NCBI GenBank assembly: GCA_026196275.1
Contig: JAPHTQ010000002.1
Location: forward strand, 34,736 to 98,735
Direction: 5' to 3'
DNA length: 64,000 nt
From: Gammaproteobacteria bacterium
Lineage (GTDB): Bacteria; Pseudomonadota; Gammaproteobacteria; Thiohalomonadales; Thiohalomonadaceae
Position 1 is the stretch's first letter. Every line of letters begins with the position of its first letter. The notes beneath the pieces are model-generated. The model made no database searches, was not told the DNA's origin, and worked only from the letters and a program-made list of their open reading frames with translations. The position numbers and the translations under genes were made by a program. Positions 1 to 8,358 of the stretch are shown here, piece after piece.

Positions 1-602
1 GCTGGGAGGCGGCACTGCTGATCCCGGTGGTGATCGCTCTGGTGTGGTTGAGTTTCGAGGTGAGTCTGCCGCTGGAGCGTGCACTGTTCGATGGGGATAT
101 GCGAGCCTGGCTGCACAATGAGCTGGGGATCAGTTATGACCAGCGCAACTCCATGGTGGTCGGTCTGGCGATGGGTTTTGCGGTGATCCCCACCATCTTC
201 TCCATCGCCGAGGACGCCATCTTCAGCGTGCCACGGCACCTGACCTTTGGTTCGCTGGCGCTGGGTGCCACACCCTGGCAGACCATGATGAGGGTGGTCA
301 TTCTCACCGCCAGCCCGGGGATCTTCTCCGCCATCATGATCGGCGTCGGGCGTGCCGTGGGTGAGACCATGATCGTGCTGATGGCCACTGGCAACACCCC
401 GGTAATGGATTTCAGCATCTTCCAGGGGATGCGTACCCTCTCGGCCAATATCGCGGTGGAGATGCCCGAGTCGGAGGTGGCCAGCACCCACTATCGCGTA
501 CTGTTCCTGGCGGCGCTGGTGTTGTTCATCTTCACCTTCTTTTTCAATACCCTGGCGGAGCTGGTGCGCCAGCGGCTGCGCCGCAAGTACAGCAGCCTGT
601 AA
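1..602 (+). CDS. pstC: Phosphate ABC transporter permease PstC (3' part only)
   Basis: The reading frame is open from the left edge of the window, so the gene is cut at its 5' end and only about 200 C-terminal residues are present. PstC is one of the two inner-membrane permease subunits of the high-affinity phosphate importer PstSCAB. The visible part has several hydrophobic segments and the EAA-type cytoplasmic loop that docks on the ATPase (LALGATPWQTMMRVV, then GRAVGETMIV). The stop codon is 3 bp before the pstA start, so the two are translationally close. The order pstC-pstA-pstB-phoU confirms the assignment. pstS is not in the window. Confidence 0.93.
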   Translation, partial: WEAALLIPVVIALVWLSFEVSLPLERALFDGDMRAWLHNELGISYDQRNSMVVGLAMGFAVIPTIFSIAEDAIFSVPRHLTFGSLALGATPWQTMMRVVILTASPGIFSAIMIGVGRAVGETMIVLMATGNTPVMDFSIFQGMRTLSANIAVEMPESEVASTHYRVLFLAALVLFIFTFFFNTLAELVRQRLRRKYSSL

Positions 603-605
603 CGG

Positions 606-2282
606 ATGAATGCGATGTTTAGTGATCTGAAACAGTGGTTTGGCAGTGGCAAGCCCTGGGTGTGGCTTAATGCCGGTGCTGTCAGTATCAGTATCGTGAT
701 GGTGGCGGCGCTGCTGATCCTTATCGGCATACGCGGGTTGGGTCACTTCTGGGCCAAGCCGATCATGGAGGCGGATTACCTGGAGCCGGACGGCAGCATC
801 AGCCGTCTGGTCGGCGAGATACATGAGCGTGAGGTGGTGCCGCGGGAGCAGATCCAGGACCCGACACTGGAACTTCCCGAGGGAACTGATACCGTCGCCC
901 GCCTGCTGGTAAAAACCGGCAACCGCGACACCGTTGGCCTTGATTTTCGCTGGGCGCTGGAGGCGCGCCTGCAGCAGATGCGCTATCCGGAAAAGCTGAT
1001 GGCGATCGAGCGCTATGAGTGGGGCAATTTCTACGGTTACCTCAAAGAGGTACGCCAGGATGGCACGCTGGTCGCCAGTGGGGACGAGGCGTGGCAGGCA
1101 CTGCAGCCGCTGATCGAACGCGCCGGTGAGTTACGGGCCCAGATAAAAAAGATCGAACAGGACGATATCGGCGCCATCAATTACCAGATCGAGAAGCTGC
1201 GCCTGGCCGAGCGGCGTCTGGAGCTGGATGGTGTCGCCGCGGGAAGCCGTGAGCACCAGGCTATCGCAGAAGAGCGTCAGGTACTGCAAAATCGCTATCA
1301 GGGCTATCAGGCGCGACTGCGTGAGCTCTACCAGCAGATCGGCCGTGACAGCCTCACCGGTGTGGTGATGGACGGGCAAGAAGTCGATATGCCACTCTCC
1401 GTGGTGGTGCGCGCCTATCGTCCCAATGAGATGGGGCTGTTTGACAAGATCGGCTTCTATATCGCCAAACTGTGGGAGTTCGTCAGTGACGACCCGCGAG
1501 AGGCGAACACCGAGGGCGGTATCTTCCCTGCGATCTTCGGCACGGTGATGATGGTGATCCTGATGTCGATTTTCGTCACCCCGTTTGGCGTGATCGCTGC
1601 GGTCTACCTGCGCGAGTATGCCAGGCAGGGGCCGTTGACCCGCGTGATCCGCATCGCAGTGAACAATCTGGCCGGGGTCCCCTCCATTGTCTACGGTGTG
1701 TTCGGTCTGGGCTTCTTTGTTTACTTCCTCGGCGGCAATATCGACCAGCTGTTCTTTCCCGAGGCACTGCCTGCGCCGACCTACGGCACCGGTGGTCTGT
1801 TCTGGGCCTCGCTGACGCTGGCAATTCTCACCCTGCCGGTGGTGATTGTCGCTACCGAGGAGGGACTGTCGCGTATTCCGAGCTCCATCCGCGAGGGCAG
1901 TCTGGCGCTCGGCGCCACCAAGGCGGAGACGCTGTGGCGCACGGTGTTGCCGATGTCCAGTCCGGCGATGATGACCGGCCTGATCCTCGCGGTGGCACGC
2001 GCCGCCGGTGAGGTGGCGCCGCTGATGCTGGTTGGTGTGGTCAAGCTGGCACCTTCTCTGCCACTGGATAGCAATGCGCCGTTTCTGCATCTGGATAGAA
2101 AATTTATGCACCTGGGCTTTCACATCTATGATGTCGGTTTTCAGAGCCCCAATGTTGAGGCAGCCCGACCGCTGGTTTATGCCACGGCACTGTTGCTGGT
2201 GCTGGTGATCGTTATGCTTAATCTGGCAGCGATCGCCATCCGTAATCATCTGCGCGAGAAGTACCGCGCGCTGGAACAATAA
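606..2282 (+). CDS. pstA: Phosphate ABC transporter permease PstA, long form
   Basis: This is the second permease subunit of the phosphate importer. At 558 aa it is almost twice the usual length of about 290 aa. The extra length lies between a first membrane segment (residues about 18-42) and the canonical permease core (from about residue 300). It is mostly polar and charged, with a likely coiled coil around residues 170-240, and is predicted to be periplasmic. The core has the expected EAA loop ([16 protein letters not shown]) and the GEVAPL motif. pstB begins 13 bp downstream. Long PstA proteins with this inserted region occur in other Gammaproteobacteria. The role of the insert is not known to me. 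Confidence 0.93.
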   Translation: MNAMFSDLKQWFGSGKPWVWLNAGAVSISIVMVAALLILIGIRGLGHFWAKPIMEADYLEPDGSISRLVGEIHEREVVPREQIQDPTLELPEGTDTVARLLVKTGNRDTVGLDFRWALEARLQQMRYPEKLMAIERYEWGNFYGYLKEVRQDGTLVASGDEAWQALQPLIERAGELRAQIKKIEQDDIGAINYQIEKLRLAERRLELDGVAAGSREHQAIAEERQVLQNRYQGYQARLRELYQQIGRDSLTGVVMDGQEVDMPLSVVVRAYRPNEMGLFDKIGFYIAKLWEFVSDDPREANTEGGIFPAIFGTVMMVILMSIFVTPFGVIAAVYLREYARQGPLTRVIRIAVNNLAGVPSIVYGVFGLGFFVYFLGGNIDQLFFPEALPAPTYGTGGLFWASLTLAILTLPVVIVATEEGLSRIPSSIREGSLALGATKAETLWRTVLPMSSPAMMTGLILAVARAAGEVAPLMLVGVVKLAPSLPLDSNAPFLHLDRKFMHLGFHIYDVGFQSPNVEAARPLVYATALLLVLVIVMLNLAAIAIRNHLREKYRALEQ

Positions 2283-2295
2283 ACTGGAGCAAGCG

Positions 2296-3132
2296 ATGAG
2301 CGAGTCAGCGGCCGCGAGCCACGGCGTGGACATCCGCGCCATGGAGCGCAAACCACGCCACCGTAACCTGCAGGATGAGGCCCTTTGTCTGGAGGTTAAG
2401 GATCTGAATCTCTATTACGGTGATAAACAGGCACTAAAGGATGTGAATCTGCAGATCCCGCGTCAGCGTGTCTCCGCCTTTATCGGTCCCTCCGGTTGTG
2501 GCAAGTCGACGTTGCTGCGCTGCTTTAACCGTATGAACGATCTGGTCGATGGGGTACGTATCGAAGGCAATATCGAGCTTGATGGCGAGGATATGTACCA
2601 GCGCAACGTTAATGTGGCGGAGCTGCGCCGTCGCGTCGGCATGGTGTTCCAGAAGCCTAACCCGTTTCCCAAGTCGATCTACGAAAATGTCGCCTACGGG
2701 CTGCGCCTGATGGGTAAGAAAAGCCGGCGTGAGCTGGATGATGTGGTGGAAAGCGCGCTGCGTAGTGCGGCCCTGTGGGATGAGGTCAAAGACCGGTTAC
2801 ATGACTCGGCGCTGGGCCTCTCCGGCGGCCAGCAGCAGCGTTTGGTCATCGCCCGTGCCATTGCCATCGAACCCGAGGTGCTGTTGCTGGATGAGCCGGC
2901 CTCGGCGCTCGATCCGATCTCCACGCTCAAGATCGAGGAGCTGATCTACGAGCTCAAGGAACGTTACACTATCGTCATCGTCACCCATAACATGCAGCAG
3001 GCGGCACGGGTGTCGGACTATACTGCTTTCATGTACATGGGTGAACTGGTGGAGTTCGGCGACACCGATACCCTGTTTACCAACCCGTCCAGAAAACAGA
3101 CCGAAGACTACATCACCGGGCGATATGGTTAA
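2296..3132 (+). CDS. pstB: Phosphate ABC transporter ATP-binding protein PstB
   Basis: This is the cytoplasmic ATPase that powers phosphate import. It has the Walker A motif GPSGCGKST, the Q-loop region [11 protein letters not shown] typical of PstB, the signature LSGGQQQRL, Walker [13 protein letters not shown] and the switch histidine in VTHNMQQ. The length of 278 aa is slightly above the usual 250-260 aa because of an N-terminal extension of about 30 residues. A GGAGC ribosome-binding site lies just before the start. The TAA stop is followed within 6 bp by a repeat element that separates pstB from phoU. Confidence 0.97.
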   Translation: MSESAAASHGVDIRAMERKPRHRNLQDEALCLEVKDLNLYYGDKQALKDVNLQIPRQRVSAFIGPSGCGKSTLLRCFNRMNDLVDGVRIEGNIELDGEDMYQRNVNVAELRRRVGMVFQKPNPFPKSIYENVAYGLRLMGKKSRRELDDVVESALRSAALWDEVKDRLHDSALGLSGGQQQRLVIARAIAIEPEVLLLDEPASALDPISTLKIEELIYELKERYTIVIVTHNMQQAARVSDYTAFMYMGELVEFGDTDTLFTNPSRKQTEDYITGRYG

Positions 3133-3137
3133 GGAGT

Positions 3138-3284
3138 TTGCCACAGAGGTCACAGAGGACACCGAGAATGAGATGGTATTAGTGAACTCCATAGTTTTGT
3201 GGCCCCGGTTGAGAGTATGCATATCGGCAGGCTTCCTACTTTGCCTGCTCTGTGATCTTTGTGTCCTCTGTGGCCAAACAAATT
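3138..3284. repeat. Intergenic inverted repeat, CACAGAG family, pstB-phoU
   Basis: The left arm (about 3138-3165) contains CCACAGAGGTCACAGAGG. The right arm (about 3249-3281) contains GTGTCCTCTGTGGCC and is roughly its reverse complement, so the region can fold as a long imperfect hairpin with about 80 bases between the arms. It lies between two genes of one operon and related copies occur elsewhere in the window. I see no convincing coding capacity in it. Confidence 0.7.
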
Positions 3285-3321
3285 TTTTAAGAATATCGGG
3301 GTGTGCCCCAGGAGACAGATG

Positions 3322-4041
3322 ATGGACAAGATCAGTATCGGACAGCACATTTCCCAACAGTACAACGTCGAACTGGAAGATATCCGCAACCGCGTGATGG
3401 CCATGGGCGGACTGGTGGAGCAACAGCTGAGCGCGGCGATCGAGGCGCTGGTCAACGGCGACTCCAAACAGGGTGAATTGGTGATCGGCGGTGACTACAA
3501 GGTTAATGCCATGGAGGTGGCCATCGACGAGGAGTGCAGCCGGGTGCTGGCACGACGCCAGCCGGCGGCCAGTGACCTGCGTCTGATCGTCGCGGTGATC
3601 AAGACCATCACCGACCTGGAGCGCATCGGTGATCAGGCCGAGCGGGTTGGCCGTATGGCGGTCAGCCTGGCCGATACCGATATGAACAAAAACCAGTTTG
3701 TCGAGCTGCAGCATCTGGGCAACCATGTGCGGCAGATGCTTAACGACGCGCTGGACGCCTTCGCCCGCATGGATGTCGAGGCAGCGCTGAATGTGGCGCG
3801 CGAAGACATCAAGGTGGACAAGGAATACGAGTCACTGATGCGCCAGCTGATCACCTTCATGATGGAAGACCCGCGCACTATTACCCGTGTACTCGACATC
3901 ATGTGGGCGGCACGCGCACTGGAGCGCATCGGCGATCATGCGGGCAACATCTGTGAATATGTGATCTACCTGGTGATGGGCAAGGATGTGCGCCACACCA
4001 GTCTCGATCAGATGGAGGAGGAGGTGCGCAAGGAGCGCTAG
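3322..4041 (+). CDS. phoU: Phosphate signalling protein PhoU
   Basis: PhoU is the cytoplasmic three-helix-bundle-repeat protein that links Pst transporter status to PhoR/PhoB signalling. The 239-aa length matches the family. Two metal-binding-type helices are visible: the first repeat has [13 protein letters not shown] and the second has [13 protein letters not shown]. The start is one of two adjacent ATG codons (3319 or 3322). The AGGAG at 3310-3314 is spaced 7 bases from 3322, so I prefer 3322. The TAG stop (4039-4041) lies inside the terminal arm of the inverted-repeat element at 4038-4306. Confidence 0.96.
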   Translation: MDKISIGQHISQQYNVELEDIRNRVMAMGGLVEQQLSAAIEALVNGDSKQGELVIGGDYKVNAMEVAIDEECSRVLARRQPAASDLRLIVAVIKTITDLERIGDQAERVGRMAVSLADTDMNKNQFVELQHLGNHVRQMLNDALDAFARMDVEAALNVAREDIKVDKEYESLMRQLITFMMEDPRTITRVLDIMWAARALERIGDHAGNICEYVIYLVMGKDVRHTSLDQMEEEVRKER

Positions 4042-4306
4042 TGGTCCTTGCGGAAAATACTGTCACTCTCAGCCGGTCCACAAGCCTCATCGGTAAGGCG
4101 CACGAGCGCAGGACTAGTTATTCTAATTCAAGCGAGTGCAACACAGCCGATGAGGCTTGTGGACCGGCCCGCAGGGAGCCCCGCTAATGAGCCAATGCGG
4201 CGTTGCACCGCTTGGAAAGGACCCGGCCATTCCCTGCGCAGTGCGCCTTGCCTTGACTCATTAGCGGGGTTCTGAGAATGACATTGTTTCCCGCAAGGAC
4301 CACTAG
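4038..4306. mobile_element. MITE-like element with about 35-bp terminal inverted repeats
   Basis: Outer arms 4038-4072 and 4272-4306 are inverted copies with about four mismatches, both ending in CTAG (CTAGTGGTCCTTGCGG at the left end). Inside are two further hairpins: a perfect 21-bp stem (4073-4093 with 4147-4167) and a perfect 13-bp stem (4179-4191 with 4257-4269). The two hairpin loops are themselves related to each other in opposite orientation, sharing AAGGCGCAC, GCGCAGG, AAGCG and TGCAAC in order. No transposase is encoded. A non-autonomous mobile element is the simplest reading. A structured RNA or attachment site is possible. Confidence 0.7.
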
Positions 4307-4368
4307 TGGCCTTGTGCGACTGGATTGGTTACTCTTTCAACAACACCAACCGGGCATGAAGGGCAATA

Positions 4369-4725
4369 ATGACCAAGGTCAAACTCTCCGAACTCTTTTA
4401 TGTCGACGACTCCGGCATCCACGGCAAGGGCCTGTTCGCCAAAAAAGCGCTGAAGAAGGGACGTTATCTTGGCACCTATAATGGCCCGGAGACCACAGAC
4501 CTGGAAACAGGCGGTCCCCACGTGCTGTGGGCCGAACAGGACGACGGCACCTGGCTCGGCCGCGACGGACGCAACATCCTGCGCTATCTCAACCACCACC
4601 ATCGCCCCACCTGCGAGTTCGACGGCTTCGACCTCTACGCCCTGCGCAATATACCCGCCGATAGCGAGCTGACTATCCATTATGGTGAGGAGTTTGTGGA
4701 GGCGATCAAGAACGAAGAGGTTTAA
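4369..4725 (+). CDS. Small SET-domain protein
   Basis: This is a 118-aa protein consisting of little more than a SET fold. It has an N-terminal SGIHGKGLFA motif (residues about 15-24), a central NHHHRPTC equivalent of the NHSxxPN motif, and a C-terminal ELTIHYG with the conserved Tyr. SET domains transfer methyl groups from S-adenosylmethionine to lysines. Bacterial single-domain SET proteins exist, but their substrates are mostly unknown. The usual pre- and post-SET cysteines are absent. The gene stands alone just right of the MITE-like element, which may have brought or disturbed its promoter. The start ATG is preceded by GGGCAATA, a weak binding site. Confidence 0.8.
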   Translation: MTKVKLSELFYVDDSGIHGKGLFAKKALKKGRYLGTYNGPETTDLETGGPHVLWAEQDDGTWLGRDGRNILRYLNHHHRPTCEFDGFDLYALRNIPADSELTIHYGEEFVEAIKNEEV

Positions 4726-5167
4726 TGCAGCACTCTCGTTTCGTTTTGATGATACCTTGGCTGAGGATTGCTAACGGCAGTAGCGGACTAATTACTTCAC
4801 ATACTGGTACGGCCGCTATTATTCCTACATTGGACTTCCAGACTCCCATACAACTGATCAGCACTGTAGCGCAGGCCTGTTTGCCCATGTTGCGAATTGC
4901 AGTCTGTGTGAATCGCCACCAGTTTGTAAAAGAATGAGCTATCGCCTTACGGTCTTTTTTCCATCTGTCGCTATTGCTTGTGGTTATGTGATCTTCCTGG
5001 TTTTCCTGCTTGGTAAAAAGGTTGCTATAGCAATCAGGAACCAGTAACTTCCTTCAAATATACCACTGTTATACTGTGCTGATGGCAGTACTATCTTTGC
5101 AACTCTCTATTCGCCAGTAAGAGGGCTGTCTAGGCCTATTCTTGATCTGGTTTCCGCATTGAGAGCG
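4726..5167. other. Gene-poor, AT-richer gap of about 440 bp
   Basis: There is no family I can recognise here. The base composition is visibly more AT-rich than the neighbours, consistent with acquired or decayed sequence. The only coding candidate is a 37-codon frame at 4934-5047 (plus strand) with one hydrophobic stretch (VFFPSVAIACGYVIFLVFLL) ending in a basic tail. It has no good ribosome-binding site, so I do not call it a gene. The end of the gap must hold the promoter of the antiporter gene. Confidence 0.5.
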
Positions 5168-6841
5168 ATGATGGAAGACACTTTCCTGCAAATGGGTGCG
5201 ATATTAGGGCTGGCGGCAGTGGGGGGCTTTTTGGCTCAGGCGCTCCGTCAGCCGCTAATAGTAGCCTTCATTGCCGTCGGCATTGTGTTAGGCCCCTCTG
5301 GTTTCGGACTGGTAGTACACAGTAGCGAAATCGAGCTGTTTGCTCGGCTTGGTATTGCCCTTTTGTTGTTCGTCGTTGGGCTCAAGCTGGACTTGCATAT
5401 CATTCGCACGGTCGGGCCTGTGGCACTTGCCTCTGGCCTCGGCCAGGTAATCTTTACCTCCGTGTTCGGTTATCTAATCGGCCTGCTGCTCGGCATGTCG
5501 CATGTCACGGCTCTTTACGTGGCGGTGGCCCTGACTTTCTCCAGCACCATCATTATCGTCAAGTTGCTCTCCGACAAGAAAGAGGTCGATTCGCTGCACG
5601 GGCGCATCGCGGTGGGCTTTCTTATCGTTCAGGACATCGTCGTGGTGTTGGTAATGATCGGCTTGACGGCGATGAGTCAGACCGGCAATGACGCAGAGCT
5701 GGGATGGCAAGCAGTGCAGATCCTCCTCAAGGGTGTGTTAATGCTGGCGACAGTCGCATTACTGATGCGCTATCTGTTGCCCGGCCTGCTGCACCGCCTC
5801 GCCCACTCCTCGGAACTGTTGATGCTGTTCGCCATCGCCTGGGCGGTGTTGGGAGGGGCGGCTGGCGATGCCCTCGGCTTCAGCAAAGAGGTGGGCGCCT
5901 TTCTGGCCGGGATATCCATCGCCTCCACCTCTTACCGGGAGCAAGTCGCTGCGCGATTGGTCAGTCTGCGTGACTTTCTGCTGCTGTTCTTCTTCATTGA
6001 GCTAGGGGCTTCGCTCGACATGAGCATCCTCGGTGCTCAGGTGGGTGCGGCCGTTATCTTCTCGGCCTTCGTTTTGATTGGTAATCCGATCATTGTCATG
6101 GCCATCATGGGCTACATGGGCTATCGAAAGCGAACAGGCTTCCTGTCAGGGCTGGCTGTAGCGCAGATCAGTGAATTTTCACTCATTTTGGTGGCACTCG
6201 GCCTGAGCCTCGGCCACCTGAGCCCGGAGACGGTAGGCTTGGTCACCCTGGTCGGTTTGATCACCATAAGCGCCTCCACCTATATGATTCTCTACTCCCA
6301 CCCGATCTACGAGCGCATCGCGCCATGGCTGTCGATTTTCGAGCGGAAAGTGCCACACCGGGAGCTGGATAGCCCATTGGATTGGCAGAGACGTGTCGAT
6401 ATCCTTCTGATTGGATTGGGGCGTTTCGGGACTGAGTTGGCAACGAGCCTCCGCGAGCGTGGCAGCCGGATATTGGCAGTGGACTTCGACCCTGAACTCG
6501 TGCGCGTCCACACACGTGAGGGCTACACTGTTCATTATGGTGATGCCGAGGATCCCGAGTTTGTGGCCTCGCTCCCGCTGCAACAGGTCGAATGGGTGGT
6601 CAGTACCGTACGCGATCGCTCAATAAACAAGATGTTGTTGCATGCTCTGCGGCAACAGGGATATCAGGGCAAGGTGGCGCTCTCCGCATCTAATCGCCAC
6701 GAAGCGCTGATCTTTGAGGAAGAGGGGGTAGACCGGGTATTTATCCCATACGTCGATGCTGCCGAAAAGGCTGCAGAGAGCCTCGCACCCACAAATCATA
6801 AATCGGAGGTCACACGTCCTCCTGCTGGAGAGAATCTATGA
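5168..6841 (+). CDS. Kef-type cation:proton antiporter with TrkA-N domain
   Basis: This is a polytopic inner-membrane CPA2 antiporter (residues about 5-385, about 12 hydrophobic segments, with GPSGFGL, FSSTIIIVKLL and EVGAFLAG) followed by a cytoplasmic RCK/TrkA-N nucleotide-binding domain. The latter has the Rossmann motif GLGRFGTELA and the acidic DFDPE pair about residues 405-440. KefB/KefC relatives move K+ or Na+ against H+, often controlled by NAD(H) or glutathione adducts. There are two adjacent ATG codons (5168, 5171) and the binding site is weak. It overlaps the next gene by 4 bp (ATGA), so antiporter and stress protein are co-translated. Confidence 0.9.
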   Translation: MMEDTFLQMGAILGLAAVGGFLAQALRQPLIVAFIAVGIVLGPSGFGLVVHSSEIELFARLGIALLLFVVGLKLDLHIIRTVGPVALASGLGQVIFTSVFGYLIGLLLGMSHVTALYVAVALTFSSTIIIVKLLSDKKEVDSLHGRIAVGFLIVQDIVVVLVMIGLTAMSQTGNDAELGWQAVQILLKGVLMLATVALLMRYLLPGLLHRLAHSSELLMLFAIAWAVLGGAAGDALGFSKEVGAFLAGISIASTSYREQVAARLVSLRDFLLLFFFIELGASLDMSILGAQVGAAVIFSAFVLIGNPIIVMAIMGYMGYRKRTGFLSGLAVAQISEFSLILVALGLSLGHLSPETVGLVTLVGLITISASTYMILYSHPIYERIAPWLSIFERKVPHRELDSPLDWQRRVDILLIGLGRFGTELATSLRERGSRILAVDFDPELVRVHTREGYTVHYGDAEDPEFVASLPLQQVEWVVSTVRDRSINKMLLHALRQQGYQGKVALSASNRHEALIFEEEGVDRVFIPYVDAAEKAAESLAPTNHKSEVTRPPAGENL

Positions 6842-7806
6842 AGCACTTCCAGAGCATTCTTTATGTGTCCGAGACTTCGGTCGAACAAGATTCGGCCCTC
6901 GCGCGAGCGGTCTCTTTGGCGGAGAACAATCAGGCTGCACTAACGGTGATCGATGTGATCCCACCGCTGTCCGCGGGCATACGACTCCCTCACGGCGGAC
7001 CGATTTCAGCCGATTTACAGGCATTGGCAGTATCGGAGCACCGGCAGGCCCTGGAGGCTCTGGTGGCCCCCTATCGGACGCGCCTCTCCATCCAGGTTGA
7101 TGTGCTCGTGGGGCTAACCTTTCTGGAGACCATCCGTGCAGTTATTCGCAATGCTCATGACCTGGTCATCAAACCCGCTGAAAATCCGGACTTCGTGGAA
7201 CGGCTGTTCGGTGGCGATGATATGCATCTATTACGCAAGTGTCCCTGTCCAGTCTGGCTGATGAAGCCTGGTGAGAAAAGCAATTACCAACGCATCCTGG
7301 CCGCGGTGGACTTCGATCCGGAGATGCCGTCTGCCCCGGAGCAGGGCCCGAACTCTGAAATACTTGAGCTGGCGGCGTCGCTGGCTGTATCGGATTTCGC
7401 CGAGCTTCATCTGGTTCATGCCTGGGACACTCCGGCTGAAATGCTGCTTCGTTCCTGGAGTGACAACCCGGAAGAGGCCGTCCTGCACTATGTGGAGACA
7501 GAACGTTTACGCCATAAAAGGGGTATGGACGCCATCAAGTCCATGCTCCAAGAGCGGCTGGGAAAGGAAGCCTATGAGTATATTTCACCCCGTTACCACC
7601 TGACGCAAGGGGTGGCGAAACAGGTCATTCCGCAAACGGCTGAGCGTGTGGGGGCTGATTTGGTCGTTATGGGAACATTGGCACGAACCGGCGTTAGGGG
7701 ATTGTTTATCGGGAACACTGCCGAGACTATTCTCGAACAGTTGCGTTGCTCTGTGCTTGCGTTCAAGCCTCCCGGGTTTGTGTCGCCGGTAACGGTGTCG
7801 AAATAA
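6838..7806 (+). CDS. Tandem universal stress protein
   Basis: This is a 322-aa cytoplasmic protein made of two UspA folds, like the UspE type. The first (about 1-145) keeps the overall fold but lacks a clear nucleotide motif. The second (about 152-310) ends with the ATP-binding signature MGTLARTGVRGLFIGNTAE. Coupling by a 4-bp overlap to a Kef-type antiporter is meaningful, because Usp domains often act as nucleotide-sensing partners of ion transporters. A direct regulatory link here is inference. An alternative is a general stress role unrelated to the antiporter. Confidence 0.92.
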   Translation: MKHFQSILYVSETSVEQDSALARAVSLAENNQAALTVIDVIPPLSAGIRLPHGGPISADLQALAVSEHRQALEALVAPYRTRLSIQVDVLVGLTFLETIRAVIRNAHDLVIKPAENPDFVERLFGGDDMHLLRKCPCPVWLMKPGEKSNYQRILAAVDFDPEMPSAPEQGPNSEILELAASLAVSDFAELHLVHAWDTPAEMLLRSWSDNPEEAVLHYVETERLRHKRGMDAIKSMLQERLGKEAYEYISPRYHLTQGVAKQVIPQTAERVGADLVVMGTLARTGVRGLFIGNTAETILEQLRCSVLAFKPPGFVSPVTVSK

Positions 7807-8101
7807 TGATGGAGGGCAGCCACAACCGTTTTTCACCGATAAGAATGACCGGGGAAGATCACACTTTAAAGTCAGCTTTTTTCTAATGAACGGACCTTGT
7901 TGCTTCACTAATGCAACGTCTGTTTTGGTCGCTTAGGAGGCGAAGGTGACTGTCGGAGGGCGTTAGAGCGTCGTTTGTGCTGATGTTGGCCAACTGCAGA
8001 CATGCCAGCAGGGGAAGAACGTAGTCCGCATTCGCGCTAGTAGCGGAAGTAGGCGGTTGTAATTGGCCCGTCCTGGTTGGACCAATAATCATCTGGAATG
8101 G
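7807..8101. other. Non-coding gap left of the integrase remnant
   Basis: No gene, RNA or clear attC site is recognised. Together with the integrase fragment it forms a 552-bp space between the stress-protein gene and the next gene, and it is probably the scar of a lost mobile or integron segment. Confidence 0.45.
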
Positions 8102-8281
8102 CTAACTCATACCCTTCATCTGATCGAGTGGACTGCACACATTCTTATGATCTGGTGTTATGTGGGTATATATCATCGTGGTCTCGATCTTTTTATGCCC
8201 GAGCAGTCTCTGAACGGTTCTGATGTCAGTGCCAGCCTTACGGAATACTTCTGGCCAAGTTGCGTTGTGTCGAAAAGAATT
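8102..8281 (-). pseudogene. Remnant of an integron-type tyrosine recombinase
   Basis: Read on the minus strand, 8281 to 8102 encodes about 59 residues, opening with SFRHNAT and continuing with [11 protein letters not shown], then TTMIYTH, then SPLDQM before a TAG stop. This is the C-terminal catalytic box of tyrosine recombinases with the Arg (FRH), His (LLGH) and nucleophile Tyr (IYTH) in order. The DIRTVQ..LLGH, TTMIYTH and SPLD words match IntI-type integrases best. It has no start codon, is closed upstream by an in-frame stop at 8282-8284, and the N-terminal two thirds are missing. The rest of the 7807-8358 gap contains no other gene I can support. Confidence 0.8.
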
Positions 8282-8358
8282 CTACAGTCGATTAGTAAAG
8301 AATTATGCAAATAGATAATAATTAAAAATAGCTCCACAAATGAAACGGCACTACGGCG

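Noticed and set aside
4048..4481. Two short plus-strand frames after phoU
   Set aside because: They run through the inverted-repeat element and lack binding sites and motifs.
7807..8358. attC or attI site beside the integrase remnant
   Set aside because: GCGTTAGAG at about 7960 only partly matches the GTTRRRY core and no second core with suitable spacing was found.
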